Assembly (NCBI RefSeq): GCF_963583255.1
Contig: NC_084814.1
Location: 17,159,464-17,223,463 of the forward strand
Source of the DNA: Pyrus communis
Lineage: Eukaryota; Streptophyta; Magnoliopsida; Rosales; Rosaceae
Direction of reading: 5' to 3'
DNA: 64,000 bases
Numbering within the stretch: the stretch's first letter is position 1; each line of letters opens with the position of its first letter. Positions 1-13,100 of this stretch are shown in pieces. The position numbers were made by a program, and so were the translations under genes. The notes beneath the pieces are model-generated. The model searched no databases and had not been told where the DNA came from. It worked only from the letters and a program-made list of their open reading frames with translations.

Positions 1-620
1 AACTTATTTTTTGACAGAATTCTGAAAGGGTTGATGAAAATGACTATAGCTACACGTTTTGATAATTTGAGAGACTAATGATAATATATTTTTAGTTAAG
101 AGACCATTGTTCCAATTTGGTTAAAGTTAAGAAGTCATTACTACAATTTACTCAAAAAATAACTTATACATAATGAGTTTATCATCTTGTGATGCTCATT
201 TTAATAAGAGATGTGCTATCACGCACCTCATTTTACTTCTCATATATTTCTTATTAGTTTCTGTCATTTAATTTTATTAAATTCTTTCAATTCGTCGGCA
301 AAAAAATTAAAAAAGTACTTGCAAAGTATATAAAAAAAAAAAATTGTGATATGACAACTTTTTAATAATGCATATTTATATCATACGTAGTTTTTTCTCA
401 CATGACATAATTTATTAGACGGAACGCTGCGGGTAACTGTGATTCGTATCAATGCCAGGAAGAATGGCACTAGTGTAATATAGCATCAAAGACAAGGGCA
501 ATTACGCACCGGAAGCTCCAAGATTCCGCACCTTCGGATATTTGAAGGTCGACAAATGGCGTACAGTCACTTTGAGCGCCTCTAATCAAAACAAAATCTC
601 TTTTTCCCTTTCATTTTATT
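1..620. other. AT-rich 5' flank of the CIP1-like gene
   Basis: No coding signal is visible. The stretch is AT-rich with homopolymer runs (A-run near 340-352). It presumably holds the upstream promoter of the CIP1-like gene, but I see no convincing TATA box before the pyrimidine-rich leader. Confidence 0.5.
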
Positions 621-2196
621 TTTTGGACTTTTCATTTTTCATAAGCCTCTCTCTCTCCTCCCCCCCCCCTCACTCTCTCTCCTCAATCGGAGGACTGGAA
701 GGCTGGAAGCTTCTCTCTGCTCGATCACCGGTCGAGAATCGGCTCTGACCTTTCGGCTTCAGGTGATCATCGACTTTGTTTTCTGGTCTGAATTGAGGTC
801 TCTGGTTTTTTTATTTTTCAGTAGAATTTTCGTCACTGGATTTCTTGAACTTCTTGATCGGAGTCGGATCAAACTTCTTCTTCTCCGCCATATCTGAATT
901 TTGCATGCTTGATTTCGCTTTCTCTTCATTCTGTAAATTCTTCAGTTGCTCGATTTATATCTTTCGATTTTTGTTAACGATAATCTGAAATCGGATCAGC
1001 CGAGTTCTGGAATTGAAATTTGTTTTAAAAATTAATTAATAAATTTTTTTCTGTTTGGCTAAAATTTTTACTCGCTTTGTTCATAACTGTGGTAATTTGT
1101 TTATTTATTTGATCATTTTCTTACAGCGGGGAGGTTGCTAAGATTTTGAGGTCAGCAATTTCTGACGAAGCTTCGTCAAGACGACTTGAAGAGGAAGCAA
1201 AAGAGTATTAAGGTAAATATCTTTTCTTCCTATATTTGACTGTCAGCTGGAGTTACAGGTTTAAAGTGGCAATTACGTAATTTGGTAGTTTTTAAAAGGG
1301 CAGATACGGAATACAGAAAGTAACGATATGGTTTTTGCTACTTTTAATATATTCGAGCATTTGTTGACAATTACTTGGCTTTTAGTTAAATGGAAAGGAA
1401 ATAAACAAAAAGAAACAGCTCATTTTTCGAATTTTATTTTTGTGTACACACGGCCAACAGCTCATTTTTTTTCAGGTATGCATGTTAGCTGTCTTTTCTG
1501 GATCCCAAATCGGCCTTATAGGGGATTCCCCTTTTCTAAAAAGCTGACGTGGCATCAAATTTTGGACTTTTACTAATTTGGATTCACTCAAAATTTTTCT
1601 AAAGTAGCCATGTTTTTTTTTTTTTTTGTTTTTTTAGTTTCTAATTCTTTAGAGATTATTGCACTCGCCCTCTTCACTCAAGTTCGAACAGTTTTTCTTA
1701 CGTGGTTTGAATATTAGAATTATTACTTAAAATGTTGCTCGAATAAAAAATAAAAAAAAATTCCATGTTGGTGTAAGCAAAAATAATTGGGGGTTTCAAA
1801 TTGAAACAAATTTAAGGAGTAGTTAATAATTTACTGTAATACCTAAATGTATTAATTAGGTGAACTATTGTGTGGTCTTGAAAGACAATCTTCCGAGATT
1901 TACTCAAATTTAGAAGATAGGAAGGTGTTCGGATGCATGTTTGACCAAAAAAAAAAAGGTGGTTCGGATGCATGTAGCTTGTATGGTTATACCTACCATT
2001 TGTTTGAAAATGAAAATTTTACAAAGGAAAAGAATAGAATGATGCAACTAAAATTGTTTTTTTTTTTTTTTAAGCCACCGGCTTAGTTCAGCGGCGACGG
2101 TGGATAGGGTGATGGGTAGGTGTAAGCTAGAGATTCTGGGAAACAATGTTTAGAAGAAAAAAAAAAATTAGTTTTTTGTGATGCTACCGAGGATTG

Positions 2197-2340
2197 GCTA
2201 CTTAGTACTACAATTTAGTAATATTCCTCTTTACTTGTAAGTGAAAGGTCTTAGATTCGAATCTCGGGAATGGCGTGTTTGCAACCAATTTATTGGTCCA
2301 CCCCCTTAGTGTAAATATATCTTTGTATAAAAAACAATGG
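2197..2340 (+). mobile_element. SINE-like retroelement, copy 1
   Basis: The body has tRNA-like internal promoter motifs: an A-box-like TAGTACTACAATTTAGTA at the start and a B-box-like TTAGATTCGAATCTC near 2250. It ends with a segment shared with three other copies (CACCCCCTTAGTGTAAATA). It is flanked by imperfect 15-bp direct repeats (2182-2196 and 2341-2355, 13 of 15 matching), the signature of LINE-mediated insertion. It sits in a 5' UTR intron of the CIP1-like gene. Confidence 0.65.
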
Positions 2341-2897
2341 TGCTACGAAGGATTGAAAATCAGTCTAAAATGGATTCAGATTCGGTTGGTTGGTTAGAAA
2401 TCTGTTGTAGGTAGAGCTCTTGGTTTAGCTTTGTACATGCTTCCTAAAGTAGCTATGGCAAGGACCATGCTAGTTTCCATGTGTAGATTCATGGACAGTT
2501 ACATTGGTCCATTATTTATTGCACCTTAAAGATGAGACAACGGAGAGAGACTTCCAAAGAACGGGTTGTTGTGAATCATGTTTCACCCAAGTCTTTCTCC
2601 TGTGAACTAAACAACTAAACTAGAATGTATAATCTATTGCTTTTCTTATGATAGTTTTAGACAGAGTGGAGTGAGGATAGAAAATGAGTAAGAAGTCCAT
2701 ACCTGGATAAACATACTGTACAAACCTCATGACATTGACATGAATAAACAAAGTTAATGACCAGTAGTGTTAAAGGTAAATTGTCAATGTAACTCTCTTC
2801 TGAATGCTTTTAGCACTTGACATTATCTACTTACATCTTATGCTTCTACAATGATTTAAAAGGGGAGAATTTTTGTGTTTCAGACTTTGAGCTGGAG

Positions 2898-2918
2898 ATG
2901 GATACATCCTCGTCATAA
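2898..2918 (+). promoter_or_regulatory. Short upstream ORF before the CIP1-like start codon
   Basis: An ATG with six sense codons and a TAA stop lies in the same predicted exon as the main start codon, 35 bp before it. It encodes MDTSSS. Such uORFs often lower translation of the main frame, but whether this one does so is unknown. Confidence 0.4.
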
Positions 2919-2953
2919 CCCACATCTACTGGGGAAGCGTAGAAATTGAAGCG

Positions 2954-5900
2954 ATGCCAAAGCACCGCGTGAGGGAGTCAATTAAGTCCTTATTTGGAAG
3001 TCATATCAATTCACAGAAGCATGAAGAGCTGAAAGGAACTAAAATAGGTAAATTTTCCTGTAAAATTCTGCATTAGGCTTTGAGATGGCATTGCAGCACT
3101 ATACAATGCAACTGGGATAAACTTCACTATGATTAATATTTCGGTGGATCGCTGAAATGGAAATTTAAAGAAGTTTTCTATTTTTACTGCAGGTATTGAG
3201 GAGAAGGTGAATAAAATATTGAAGCTTCTAAAAAATGAAGAGCTTGAAAAAGTTGACGTCCCAGTAGAGAACTCCAAAGCGGAACCTCTCGCTGAGCTAA
3301 TTCAGGATTTCCACAAGGATTACCAATCACTGTATGCACAATATGATCAACTAACCGGAGCGCTGAAGAAAAAAGTTCGGAGCAAACAAGAAAAGGACAA
3401 CAGCTCTTCATCAAGTTCAGACTCAGATTCCAATCATTCTTCAAATGAAAAAAGCAGTAAAAATGGAGTGATGGAAAGTGACTTTCAGAAAATAACTGAT
3501 GGGATGAAGCAGGAACTTGAATTGGCACATCAAGAAGTTGCTGACCTGAAGAGGAGATTGACAGCTACAAGTGAAGAGAAGGAAGCTTTAAGCTCAGAAT
3601 GCACGGCGGCTTTGACCAAGATAGAAGAAAAGGAGAGTGTTGTTATTGACTTGAAGACTGCAGCTGAAAGGTTAGATGCCGAAAAATCACTACTTTTGGC
3701 CGAGAATGGTGAGCTAAAACAAAAACTGGAAGCTGGTGGAAAGATAGAAGCTGAATTGATTCAAAAAGTGGAAGATGTGGAAGGAGAGAGAGATAACTTG
3801 ATTAAGGAGAAAGAGACTGCTCTGAGAACAATTGAAGATGGAGAGGCTATTACTGCGGAATTAAGAACCGTGATTGATAGGCTGAAAGATGAAAAAGTAA
3901 CCCTTGAGCAAGAACTAGAATCTGTTCGAGGGGAAGTCATCCATATAAAGGAGAAGCTGCAATCTGCAGAAGAGCAGGTATCAGATTTAAGCCACAATCT
4001 GAAAGCCAAGGAGGAAGAAACCTTGAAAATTGCAGAGATCTCGAATGAGATTCAGCAGGCACAGAACGTGATACAAGAACTCACAACTGAATCTAGTCAG
4101 CTAAGGGAGAAATTGGGTCAGAGGGAAGTGGAATATTCGGCTCTGTCTGAGATGCATGAGCTGCATGAGAAGAAAACATTGGCTCAAATTATGGAATTAC
4201 AGGCTGCTATGACAGGGCTGGAACTGGAGCTGGAATCTTTGCGAGCTCAGAAAAGAGATATGGAAGTGAAGATTGAGAGCACAGAAGCTGAAGTAAAACA
4301 ACTGGGAGAGGTGAGTGCAGGACTGCAAGTCCAAATTTCAGAAGTTGAGTCAATATCAAATGAGAAAGCAGCAAAACTTTCTGCTCTCACGAAAAAACTT
4401 GAAGATTACAAAAGTGAATCTATTCAGCTGAAGGAGAAATTGGGTCAGAGGGAAGTGGAATACTCAGCTCTGTCTGAGATGCATGAGCTGCATAAGAGTA
4501 AAACATTGGCTCAAATTACGGGATTAGAGGCTGCTGTCGCAGGGGTGGAACTGGAGCTGGAATCTTTGCGAGGTCAGAAAACAGATATAGAAGTTGAGAT
4601 TGAGAACAAAGAAACTCAAGTGAAACAACTAGCAGAAGCGAATGCGGGACTGCAAGCCCGAATTTCACAACTTGAATCAATATCAAATGAGAGAGAAGCC
4701 GAATTTTCTTCCCTGGCGAAGAAATTTGAGGACAGCAGTAATGAATATGGTCAGCTACAGGAGAAACTGGGTCAGAGGGAAGTGGAACACTCAACTCTGT
4801 CTGAGATGCATGAGCTGCATAAGAGTAAAACGTTGGCTCAAATTACAGGTTTAGAGGCTGCTGTGGCAGGGCTGGAACTGGAGCTGGAATCCTTGCAAGG
4901 TCAGAAGAAAGATATAGAAGTTGAGATTGAGAAGAAAGAAACTCAAGTGAAACAACTAGCCAAAGAGAATGAGGGATTGCAAGCCCAAACTTCAGAACTT
5001 GAATCAATATCAAATGAGAGAGAAGCTGAACTTTCTGCTCTCACCAAAAAACTTGAGGAGATCAATAGTGAAGCTATTCAGCTGAAGGAGCAATTGGTTC
5101 AGAAGGAAAAGGAATACTCAGCTCTGTCTGAGAAGCATGAGCTGCATGAGAGTAAAACATCGGCTCAAATCCTGGGATTAGAGGCTGCTGTGGCAGGGCT
5201 GGAACTGGAGCTGGGATCTTTGCGAGGTCAGAAAGAAGATATAGATGTTGAGATTGAGAACAAAGAAACTCAAGTGAAACAACTAGCAGAAGCGAATGCG
5301 GGACTGCAAGCCCGAATTTCACAACTTGAATCAATATCAAATGAGAGAGAAGCTGAATTTTCTTCCCTGGCGAAGAAATTTGAGGACAGCAGTAATGAAT
5401 ATGGTCAGCTACAGGAGAAACTGGGTCAGAGGGAAGTGGAACACTCAACTCTGTCTGAGATGCATGAGCTGCATAAGAGTAAAACGTTGGCTCAAGTTAC
5501 AGGTTTAGAGGCTGCTGTGGCAGGGCTGGAACTGGAGCTGGAATCTTTGCGAGGTCAGAAAAAAGATATAGAAGTTGAGATTGAGAAGAAAGAAACTCAA
5601 GTGAAACAACTAGCCGAAGAGAATGCGGGATTGCAAGCCCAAACTTCAGAACTTGAATCAATATCAAATGAGAGAGAAGCTGAACTTTCTGCTCTCACCA
5701 AAAAACTTGAGGAGATCAATAGTGAAGCTATTCAGCTGAAGGAGCAATTGTATCAGAAGGAAAAGGAATACTCAGCTCTGTCTGAGAAGCATGAGCTGCA
5801 TGAGAGTAAAACATTGGCTCAAATTACGGGATTAGAGGCTGCTGTCGCAGGGCTGGAACTGGAGCTGGAATCTTTGCAAGGTCAGAAAACAGATATAGAA

Positions 5901-8900
5901 GTTGAGATTGAGAACAAAGAAACTCAAGTGAAACAACTAGCAGAAGAGAATGCGGGACTGCAAGCCCGAATTTCACAACTTGAATCAATATCAAATGAGA
6001 GAGAAGCCGAATTTTCTTCCCTGGTGAAGAAATTTGAGGACAGCGGTAATGAATATGGTCAGCTACAGGAGAAACTGGGTCAGAGGGAAGTGGAACACTC
6101 AACTCTGTCTGAGATGCATGAGCTGCATAAGAGTAAAACGTTGGCTCAAATTACAGGTTTAGAGGCTGCTGTGGCAGGGCTGGAACTGGAGCTGGAATCC
6201 TTGCGAGGTCAGAAGAAAGATATAGAAGTTGAGATTGAGAAGAAAGAAACTCAAGTGAAACAACTAGCCGAAGAGAATGCGGGATTGCAAGCCCAAACTT
6301 CAGAACATGAATCAATATCAAATGAGAGAGAAGCTGAACTTTCTGCTCTCACCAAAAAACTTGAGGAGATCAATAGTGAAGCTATTCAGCTGAAGGAGCA
6401 ATTGTATCAGAAGGAAAAGGAATACTCAGCTCTGTCTGAGAAGCATGAGCTGCATGAGAGTAAAACATTGGCTCAAATTACGGGATTAGAGGCTGCTGTT
6501 GCAGGGCTGGAACTGGAGCTGGAATCTTTGCGAGGTCAGAAAACAGATATAGAAGTTGAGATTGAGAACAAAGAAACTCAAGTGAAACAACTAGCAGAAG
6601 AGAATGCGGGACTGCAAGCCCGAATTTCACAACTTGAATCAATATCAAATGAGAGAGAAGCCGAATTTTCTTCCCTGGTGAAGAAATTTGAGGACAGCGG
6701 TAATGAATATGGTCGGCTACAGGAGAAACTGGGTCAGAGGGAAGTGGAACACTCAACTCTGTCTGAGATGCATGAGCTGCATAAGAGTAAAACGTTGGCT
6801 CAAATTGCAGGTTTAGAGGCTGCTGTGGCAGGGCTGGAACTGGAGCTGGAATCCTTGCGAGGTCAGAAGAAAGATATAGAAGTTGAGATTGAGAAGAAAG
6901 AAACTCAAGTGAAACAACTAGCCGAAGAGAATGCGGGATTGCAAGCCCAAACTTCAGAACTTGAATCAATATCAAATGAGAGAGAAGCTGAACTTTCTGC
7001 TCTCACCAAAAAACTTGAGGAGATCAATAGTGAATCTATTCAGCTGAAGGAGCAATTGGATCAGAAGGAAAAGGAATACTCAGCTCTATCTGAGAAGCAT
7101 GAGCTGCATGAGAGTAAAACATTGGCTCAAATCCTGGGATTAGAGGCTGCTGTGGCAGGGCTGGAACTGAAGATGAAAACTTTGCAAGGTCAGAAAGAAG
7201 ATATAGATGTTGAGATTGAGAACAAAGAAACTCAAGTGAAACAACTAGCAGAAGAGAATGCGGGATTGCAAGCCCAAATTTCAGAACTTGAATCAATATC
7301 AAATGAGAGAGAAGCTGAACTTTCTGCTCTGACGAAGAAACTTGAGGACAGCAGTAATGAATATAGTCAGCTACAAGAGAAACTGGGTCAGAGGGAAAAG
7401 GAATACTCAACTCTGTCTGAGATGCACAATCTGCATGAGATTGAAACACTGGATAAAATAAAAGGATTTGAGTCAGAAGCTACAGGGCTAGCACTGGAGC
7501 TGGAATCTTTGCGACATCAGAAGAGTGGCTTGGAAGTAGAGATAAAGAGCAAAGAAACTGTAGCAAAACAACTGGGAGAGGAAAATGTGGGACTGCAAGC
7601 CCGAATTTCAGAACTTGAATCGACTTTGGAAGACAGAGAAGCTGAACTTTCCGCTCTCACAAAGAAACTTGAGGACAGCAATCATGAATCGTCATCCAGA
7701 ATAGCAGATTTGTCTGCACAGATCAATAATCTGCTAGCTGAGGTAGATTCTTTGCGTGCCCAGAAAGTTGAGTTGGAGGAACTTATAGTATCCAAAGGTG
7801 ATGAAGCATCGACTCAGGTCAAGGGATTAGTGGAACAAGTAAACGTGTTGCAGCAGGAATTGTTGTCAATGCAGAGCGGGAAAACTGAATTGCAAGTGCA
7901 GCTTGAGAACAAAACTCAAGAAGTTTCTGAATTCTTGATACAGATACAAAATCTGAAAGAAGAAATAACAAACAAGATAACGGATCATGAGAGGGTTGTG
8001 GAAGAGAAAGAGAGTTTGACGGCAGAAAAGAGAGAGATTGAGATAAAGGTGGACTCAATACACAACCACAAAAGTGAACTCGAAGAGGAGATAAGAACAA
8101 AATGCCTTGAGAGTGATCAGTTGAGGGCACAAATTGTTGAGCTAAAGGATCAAATAGTTGAATTTGAGAAGAGACTAACAGAAAAAGAGGCCGAGTTTTC
8201 TTCCCTCCAGGAGAAACATGACAGTGCTGTGAACGACGCTTCTGCTCAAATAACAGCCTTTGTGTCACAGGTTACTAGTCTACAACAGGATTTGGATGCA
8301 TTACAGACCGAGAAGAACCAGATGGAGTTGCAGTTTGAGAGGGAGAAACAAGAACTTTCGCAGAGCCTGACGCAATTGGAGAATGAAAAGGTTGAGTTAA
8401 AGAGCAAGATTGCTGATCATCAGAGACTGCTGAATGAACACGAGGAGACATATGGCAAGTTAAAAGATGAATATATGCAGTTGGAGAGTCGTATGCAGGA
8501 CAGTAAGGTCAACCACGATGCTGCAGAAAGGAAAATCGAGCAAATGGCAGAAGATTTCAGTAAGAAAATTGAATCGAAAGATGAGACAATAGCTGATTTG
8601 GAGCAAGAGGCTGAATATCTGAAACGAGATCTTGAAGAAAAAGGGTACGAGCTTAGTTCTTTGGTTGAAAACTCCCGTAATGTTGAAGTTAAGCTCCGCC
8701 TGTCAAACCAGAAGCTCCGGGTTACAGAGCAGGTATTGACCGAGAAAGAGGAGAGCTTCAAAAAGGCAGAACTGAAATTCCTGGAAGAACAGAGAGCACT
8801 TGAAGACAGGATTGCTAGATTGTCTGGTATAATCTCTGCTAACAACGAAGCCTATCAAAGAAACATCACACTTGTTTCAGAAAATGTTAACGGTTCTTTG

Positions 8901-9386
8901 AGAAGAATGGAATCCATGATCAAAAAATTTGTGGACGACTATGCAAAATATGAGACGTGCATTCTGGAAACATCACAGCAGCTTCACATTGCAAAGAATT
9001 GGGCTGCAGAAACAAATAGTGAAAGAGAGACGTTGAAGAGGGAGGTGGAGGACCTAATTGAACGACTGCGAGATAAGAAAGAAGAAGCATTGGTGCTTGG
9101 AGAGCAGGTCGAGAGGATGCGGGCAAAGGCAAGTAAGGAAGAAGTGGAGAAGGGGAGTCTGATCAAAGCCGTGAGCCAACTTGAGAAGAAAGCGGCGGAC
9201 TTGGAGAAGGTGGTGGAGGAAAAAACAGAGGGAATGCTGGGATTAGGAGAGGAGAAGAGGGAAGCCATAAGACAGTTGTGCATATGGATCGAGTATCACC
9301 AAAGCCGGTACGATCATCTCAAGGAAATTCTCTCGAAGACAACTCCGGCAAGAGGCCAGACGAGGGCCTCGACGTCTCGTCCTTGA
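2954..9386 (+). CDS. CIP1: COP1-interactive protein 1-like giant coiled-coil protein with N-terminal NAB-type domain
   Basis: Two coding exons, 2954-3047 and 3193-9386, joined at a GT-AG intron inside an ATA-GGT codon pair, give about 2095 residues. The N-terminus (MPKHRVRESIKSLFGSH..., then EEKVNKILKLL and YQSLYAQYDQLTG) matches the start of Arabidopsis CIP1 and the actin-binding NAB/KIP1-like family. A serine/aspartate-rich linker follows. The rest is almost entirely heptad-rich coiled coil (E, K, Q, L). Residues about 339-1537 form eleven tandem 109-residue repeats. The conserved C-terminus includes NGSLRRMESMIKKFVDDY. Arabidopsis CIP1 is about 1590 residues, so this protein is longer, and the extra length lies in the repeats. 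CIP1 is known as a cytoskeleton-associated partner of the photomorphogenesis repressor COP1 with a role in abscisic acid response; function here is by homology. It is tail to tail with the ADNT1-like gene. Confidence 0.9.
4113..7709 (+). repeat. Eleven in-frame 327-bp tandem repeats arranged as 654-bp dimers
   Basis: Units begin at 4113, 4440, 4767 and so on every 327 bp, each 109 codons starting at a Leu-x-Gln-(Arg/Lys)-Glu motif. Units 1 and 11 are diverged. Internal units alternate between two types: even units 2, 4, 6 and 8 carry ARISQLES with EFSSL..KKFEDS, while odd units 3, 5, 7 and 9 carry AQTSE with ELSALTKKLEEINSE. Similarity is therefore greatest at a spacing of 654 bp. There is no indel, so the 109-residue register is kept exactly. 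Confidence 0.95.
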
Positions 9387-10160
9387 TAATATATTTTTTT
9401 TCCTTCGATTGCAATATGACAGTTTTTAGTCCTTTTGCATCATGAATTTTTTTTATTGATTCCATTTTTTGTGTTTCTTTTGAAGGCTAGTGTTTATAAA
9501 GCATTTTAGGTAGAGCTTGAAACGTATATGCACGAGTTTGCTTGTAAATTTTGCTTTTGTTCTTGTCCATTTAATGCAGTCATGTATAAAACGCAGATAG
9601 TTCTTTGTTAACCTCATTTGCGCTGAATGTTACTGGTTTAGACGAAAAATAAGATATTTCGAATCCATCAACACATACACAATCACGTTATCTGTAAATG
9701 TAATATTCAAAGATTGGCACAAAATATTCGAACTTCAAGTGCAAAAGTTCCAACTCATCCCTCGCAAAACTGCGGTTTTGGCGAATCCATGTGTTATACA
9801 GCGTCACTTTTAGTTTGCCAACTGATTCGCTCAAAAATGCCCGCAGTATACAAAATTACTCGTATTCTGTAGGAATCAATCCATTGTAATGCATCATTTC
9901 CTTGAAAGATAATACTTATTGTCACAATGCCAAAGCATATGAATAGGAAAGCTAAAAGCTATAGTCGTTCAGCTGAAGGCAGATAAGTGTATAAGATGGA
10001 TGGGAAGGACTATCAACATTGGCTATACGTCTGCTTCTAAACTTCCTCCTAGAAATTATTAAAAAATCCTGACACTTTACCTTCTCCTACGCAGTCCATT
10101 CCCGCTCATTTCCGGATTTAGAACAGAAGTTAAACATGTGGCTCACGGTTCTCTATGCTT
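9387..10160. other. Intergenic tail-to-tail spacer (CIP1-like and ADNT1-like 3' regions)
   Basis: No reading frame of interest is present. The stretch must hold the 3' UTRs and polyadenylation signals of two convergent genes. T-rich runs just after the CIP1-like stop codon fit a plant 3' UTR. Nothing else was recognised. Confidence 0.5.
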
Positions 10161-13100
10161 TTAGTCAGATATCCTCATCTCAACTCCAAGAACGTCCTTC
10201 ACTACCTCATACGTGACAAAAGCAATTGCTATGGAAGGTACCACCTAAAAGAACAAAAATGCTTTGTAAAGCTTGGATAGAAGATAAGTATGCAAAGATA
10301 AGCTAAGATTTTAATTTCGATTCCAGGATATGCCCTTAAACACTGACCTTAACAGAGTTTGGGACCAAACCCTTGTACAGTGCTCCAAACCCCTCATGAT
10401 GGACTGTTTTCCTGAATGCATCAACCATACCAGTATATTCTAGGGATGCCCTGCTCTTTCCATCACCAACGACAACCGAAGCAGCATCCTTCCAGCCTAC
10501 CATCTGCATTCTTCTCCGGATGACATCGAGAGGGTAAGCAACCGTCTGGCCCACAGTCCCAGCAGCAGCCCCACATGCAAGCCTCGTAAGTACACTCAAC
10601 TCAGAGTCCTGGACTAGTCCAAAAGGTCTACTTTTGATCAACCAATCTTTCAGAGATTCATAAACAGCAAAATTGAGACCAACATACGGTACCTGTAAAC
10701 AGAATAGAAAACATTTAGACATCTCATACAGAAATGCGAATAAAACCCTTCCTCGCACAATATTCATCTAAAAAAATATTCCATCAGAACTATAACTCAT
10801 CATCTACACTCATCAAAGTGCAGATTACGACAATGGAAATGTTAATGAATGAACCAACGATTTGATAGAGGATTCTATGTATTTTAGCACCATAGAGAAT
10901 ACAGAAATAAACAAACACTTCACTTACAACTCCTATGACAGAAGGCAGCCAACCTCTGTACAGAGCCCGGGGTCCTTCTTCCCTAAAGACGGTTGTGAGA
11001 GCATGATATATTCCCCTATATTGCCGAGGAGACATGTCTGTCTGAAGAAATAATAAAGTTCAAACAAATTTAAGCCATCAAAGTGAACATGTAATAGTAA
11101 TTGCTTGGATCACAGGAAGAAATCTCTAAATTATACCTGGACAGTTAAACGACCTCGTACCATGTCCATTGGGTAAGTTGCTGACATGGCAATAATTCCA
11201 GCACATGCACCAGCTCCAAGGCGTAATACAGGTGTGAGTTGAGCATCTTCTGCAAGAGATGAACAACAAATATCACTCTAGAAATCCATTAAGGCCACAA
11301 TTTTCATAATTTTTTCCCAAAATTGGATCTATAAGACATACATTTTACATGAGGGAAGAACTTGACCACAGAGAGCACACAACTGATTCAAAGTTAACCA
11401 AAGAAACTCATTGGCAATCAGATCTCAGACAACAAACACAGACTGAATGAATTCAGCCCAGGAAATCAAAAAATTTAATTTACGTGCTTCTCTAGGTGGA
11501 AAACTACAAAACACAAAAGGGGATGGTTTGAATCGTTTAATAATCCAAGCATCAATCAATACTACGATTCCTACCCCCAAGAACCTTCACGTTATCATTG
11601 ACAAGCTACACAATGAGGATAAGACTGGCACAGTTGCCTAGAAACTGTGAAAATTAGTTTGAATTGATTCATTCCAAATGAAGCCACCAATAATTTCATG
11701 GTAATTGACTTTGCATAAGAAATAGGCACGAGGTGGTCATACCATTTCCAGTTTGCTGTCGGTAGAACCATAAAATACCCCTATTTGGACAAAGTACATA
11801 AAGGTGAAAAAGTTATCAGAATGCAGCTGACAGGAAATATAACTGCCAATACAAATCAGTACACATATTAAAAAATTATGGGGGGTGGGGGAGGGGGGGG
11901 GTGTTGGAGAAACTGGGACATGGAGAAGCATACTTTGATGCTTCCTCGTAGCTAAAGAACTTGACTGCTGAATTAGGGACTATGCGAGCACAATTAGTTC
12001 CATTGCCTTTAAACAAGCCTCTGAAACCCTCAGTCCTCCATATGTACTTCAAGCCCTGAATCGTCCCTTTGTATTTAATACTATGAGGGTTTTGAACCTG
12101 CATTTATGGAAGATGCAAATCCAATTTAGTTTGACTTAACATAAAATGCTTAGGTCCTCGTCAACCCCACCCACCCCGGTACCCCAAAAAAAGGATTAAC
12201 ATGCATTCAATTACAGTGATAAAGGTTTCATAAACAGAGTATTGACTAAGGATCAAATGGTACATCACCAAATTTCCCGTATGTGAAAATAAGAGAAGTA
12301 CCTGCAGCAAAATTTTTAATCTTTCCAATGGAGCAACAGCAGTTCGTGACCTGCACCGGGTAGTCAATACCAGATAGAGAAGCGTAAGGTTTGAAGTTCA
12401 CCCACATCACTCTTGTTGCATGTAACACAACACAACAATGCCTATAGACAACTACATTCATGCATAACACATAACTATTTGTTCTTAACACTCAATGATC
12501 TAAAACCCATTCAAGAAAGAAATAGCAACTCCGACAACAAGGAGTGGGTGCTTCCTGTTAAGAAAACAGCATAGAGATCATAAAACATACAATCTTCACA
12601 CAGCAAGATCCCATTTCCTCCTCAAGTGTTCCATCCATTTCCTACAAGTATTTTCGTTCTGAAATACATAAAGACATAATACGACTCCTTACAATATACT
12701 TCCAACAAACATTGAGATTCAACTACATCATTGTTAAATACTGCTCTTCCATGAAAGACTACAATCCATGAAATTTAAAAAAGGTTTTCCATTTCCGGGC
12801 AACCAAGCATTAAGTCCAATTTCATGCCACAAGTTTTTGAAAAATCACAGAAAAAAAAAAAAAAGAAAAAAAAAAACCTACAGCAAATTCAGCATAAAAA
12901 CAAACCAAAGCAAAAGGAGTAAAGCAAAGCAATCGTATACACCCACAAAAAATAAAAACTTTATAATTTCTACTTATTAAATAGAAAAAAAATCAGTATT
13001 TGCTACGAACTCACACTCCACCGGCAACTCCTCCGGCAACGAGGGACTTGGCGATGCTAAGCAAGACATGGCCGGTCGGCGCCTTCACTCCTTCGCTTGC

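Larger units (their letters stand above)
621..2953 (+). promoter_or_regulatory. Pyrimidine-rich leader and spliced 5' UTR of the CIP1-like gene
   Basis: A CT-rich patch (about 640-692) of the type found at plant transcription starts opens the leader. Two introns can be inferred in the untranslated region. A first exon ends near 761. A second exon spans 1137-1212, between an acceptor TTACAG and a donor GTAAAT. The third exon starts at 2884 after GTGTTTCAG and contains the start codon at 2954. The second intron (1213-2883, 1.67 kb) is long and carries a SINE. A six-codon upstream ORF lies at 2898-2918. Exon borders are read from splice consensus only. Confidence 0.5.

Noticed and set aside
2230..2270. 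tRNA gene suspected from a GATTCGAATC B-box
   Set aside because: No cloverleaf can be formed and the unit has target duplications, so it is a SINE.
4642..5508. Two near-identical 70-residue plus-strand frames 654 bp apart
   Set aside because: They are out-of-frame readings of the CIP1-like repeats, useful only as evidence for the repeat period.
4113..7709. Regularly spaced repeats considered as a CRISPR-like array
   Set aside because: They are contiguous in-frame coding repeats without spacers, in a plant gene.
3761..9283. Many long antisense open frames opposite the CIP1-like gene, some repeated (for example 92-165 residues ending in similar sequence)
   Set aside because: They are shadows of the 327-bp repeats and of the E/K/L-rich codon use of the sense frame. 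Their repetition follows the repeat period exactly.
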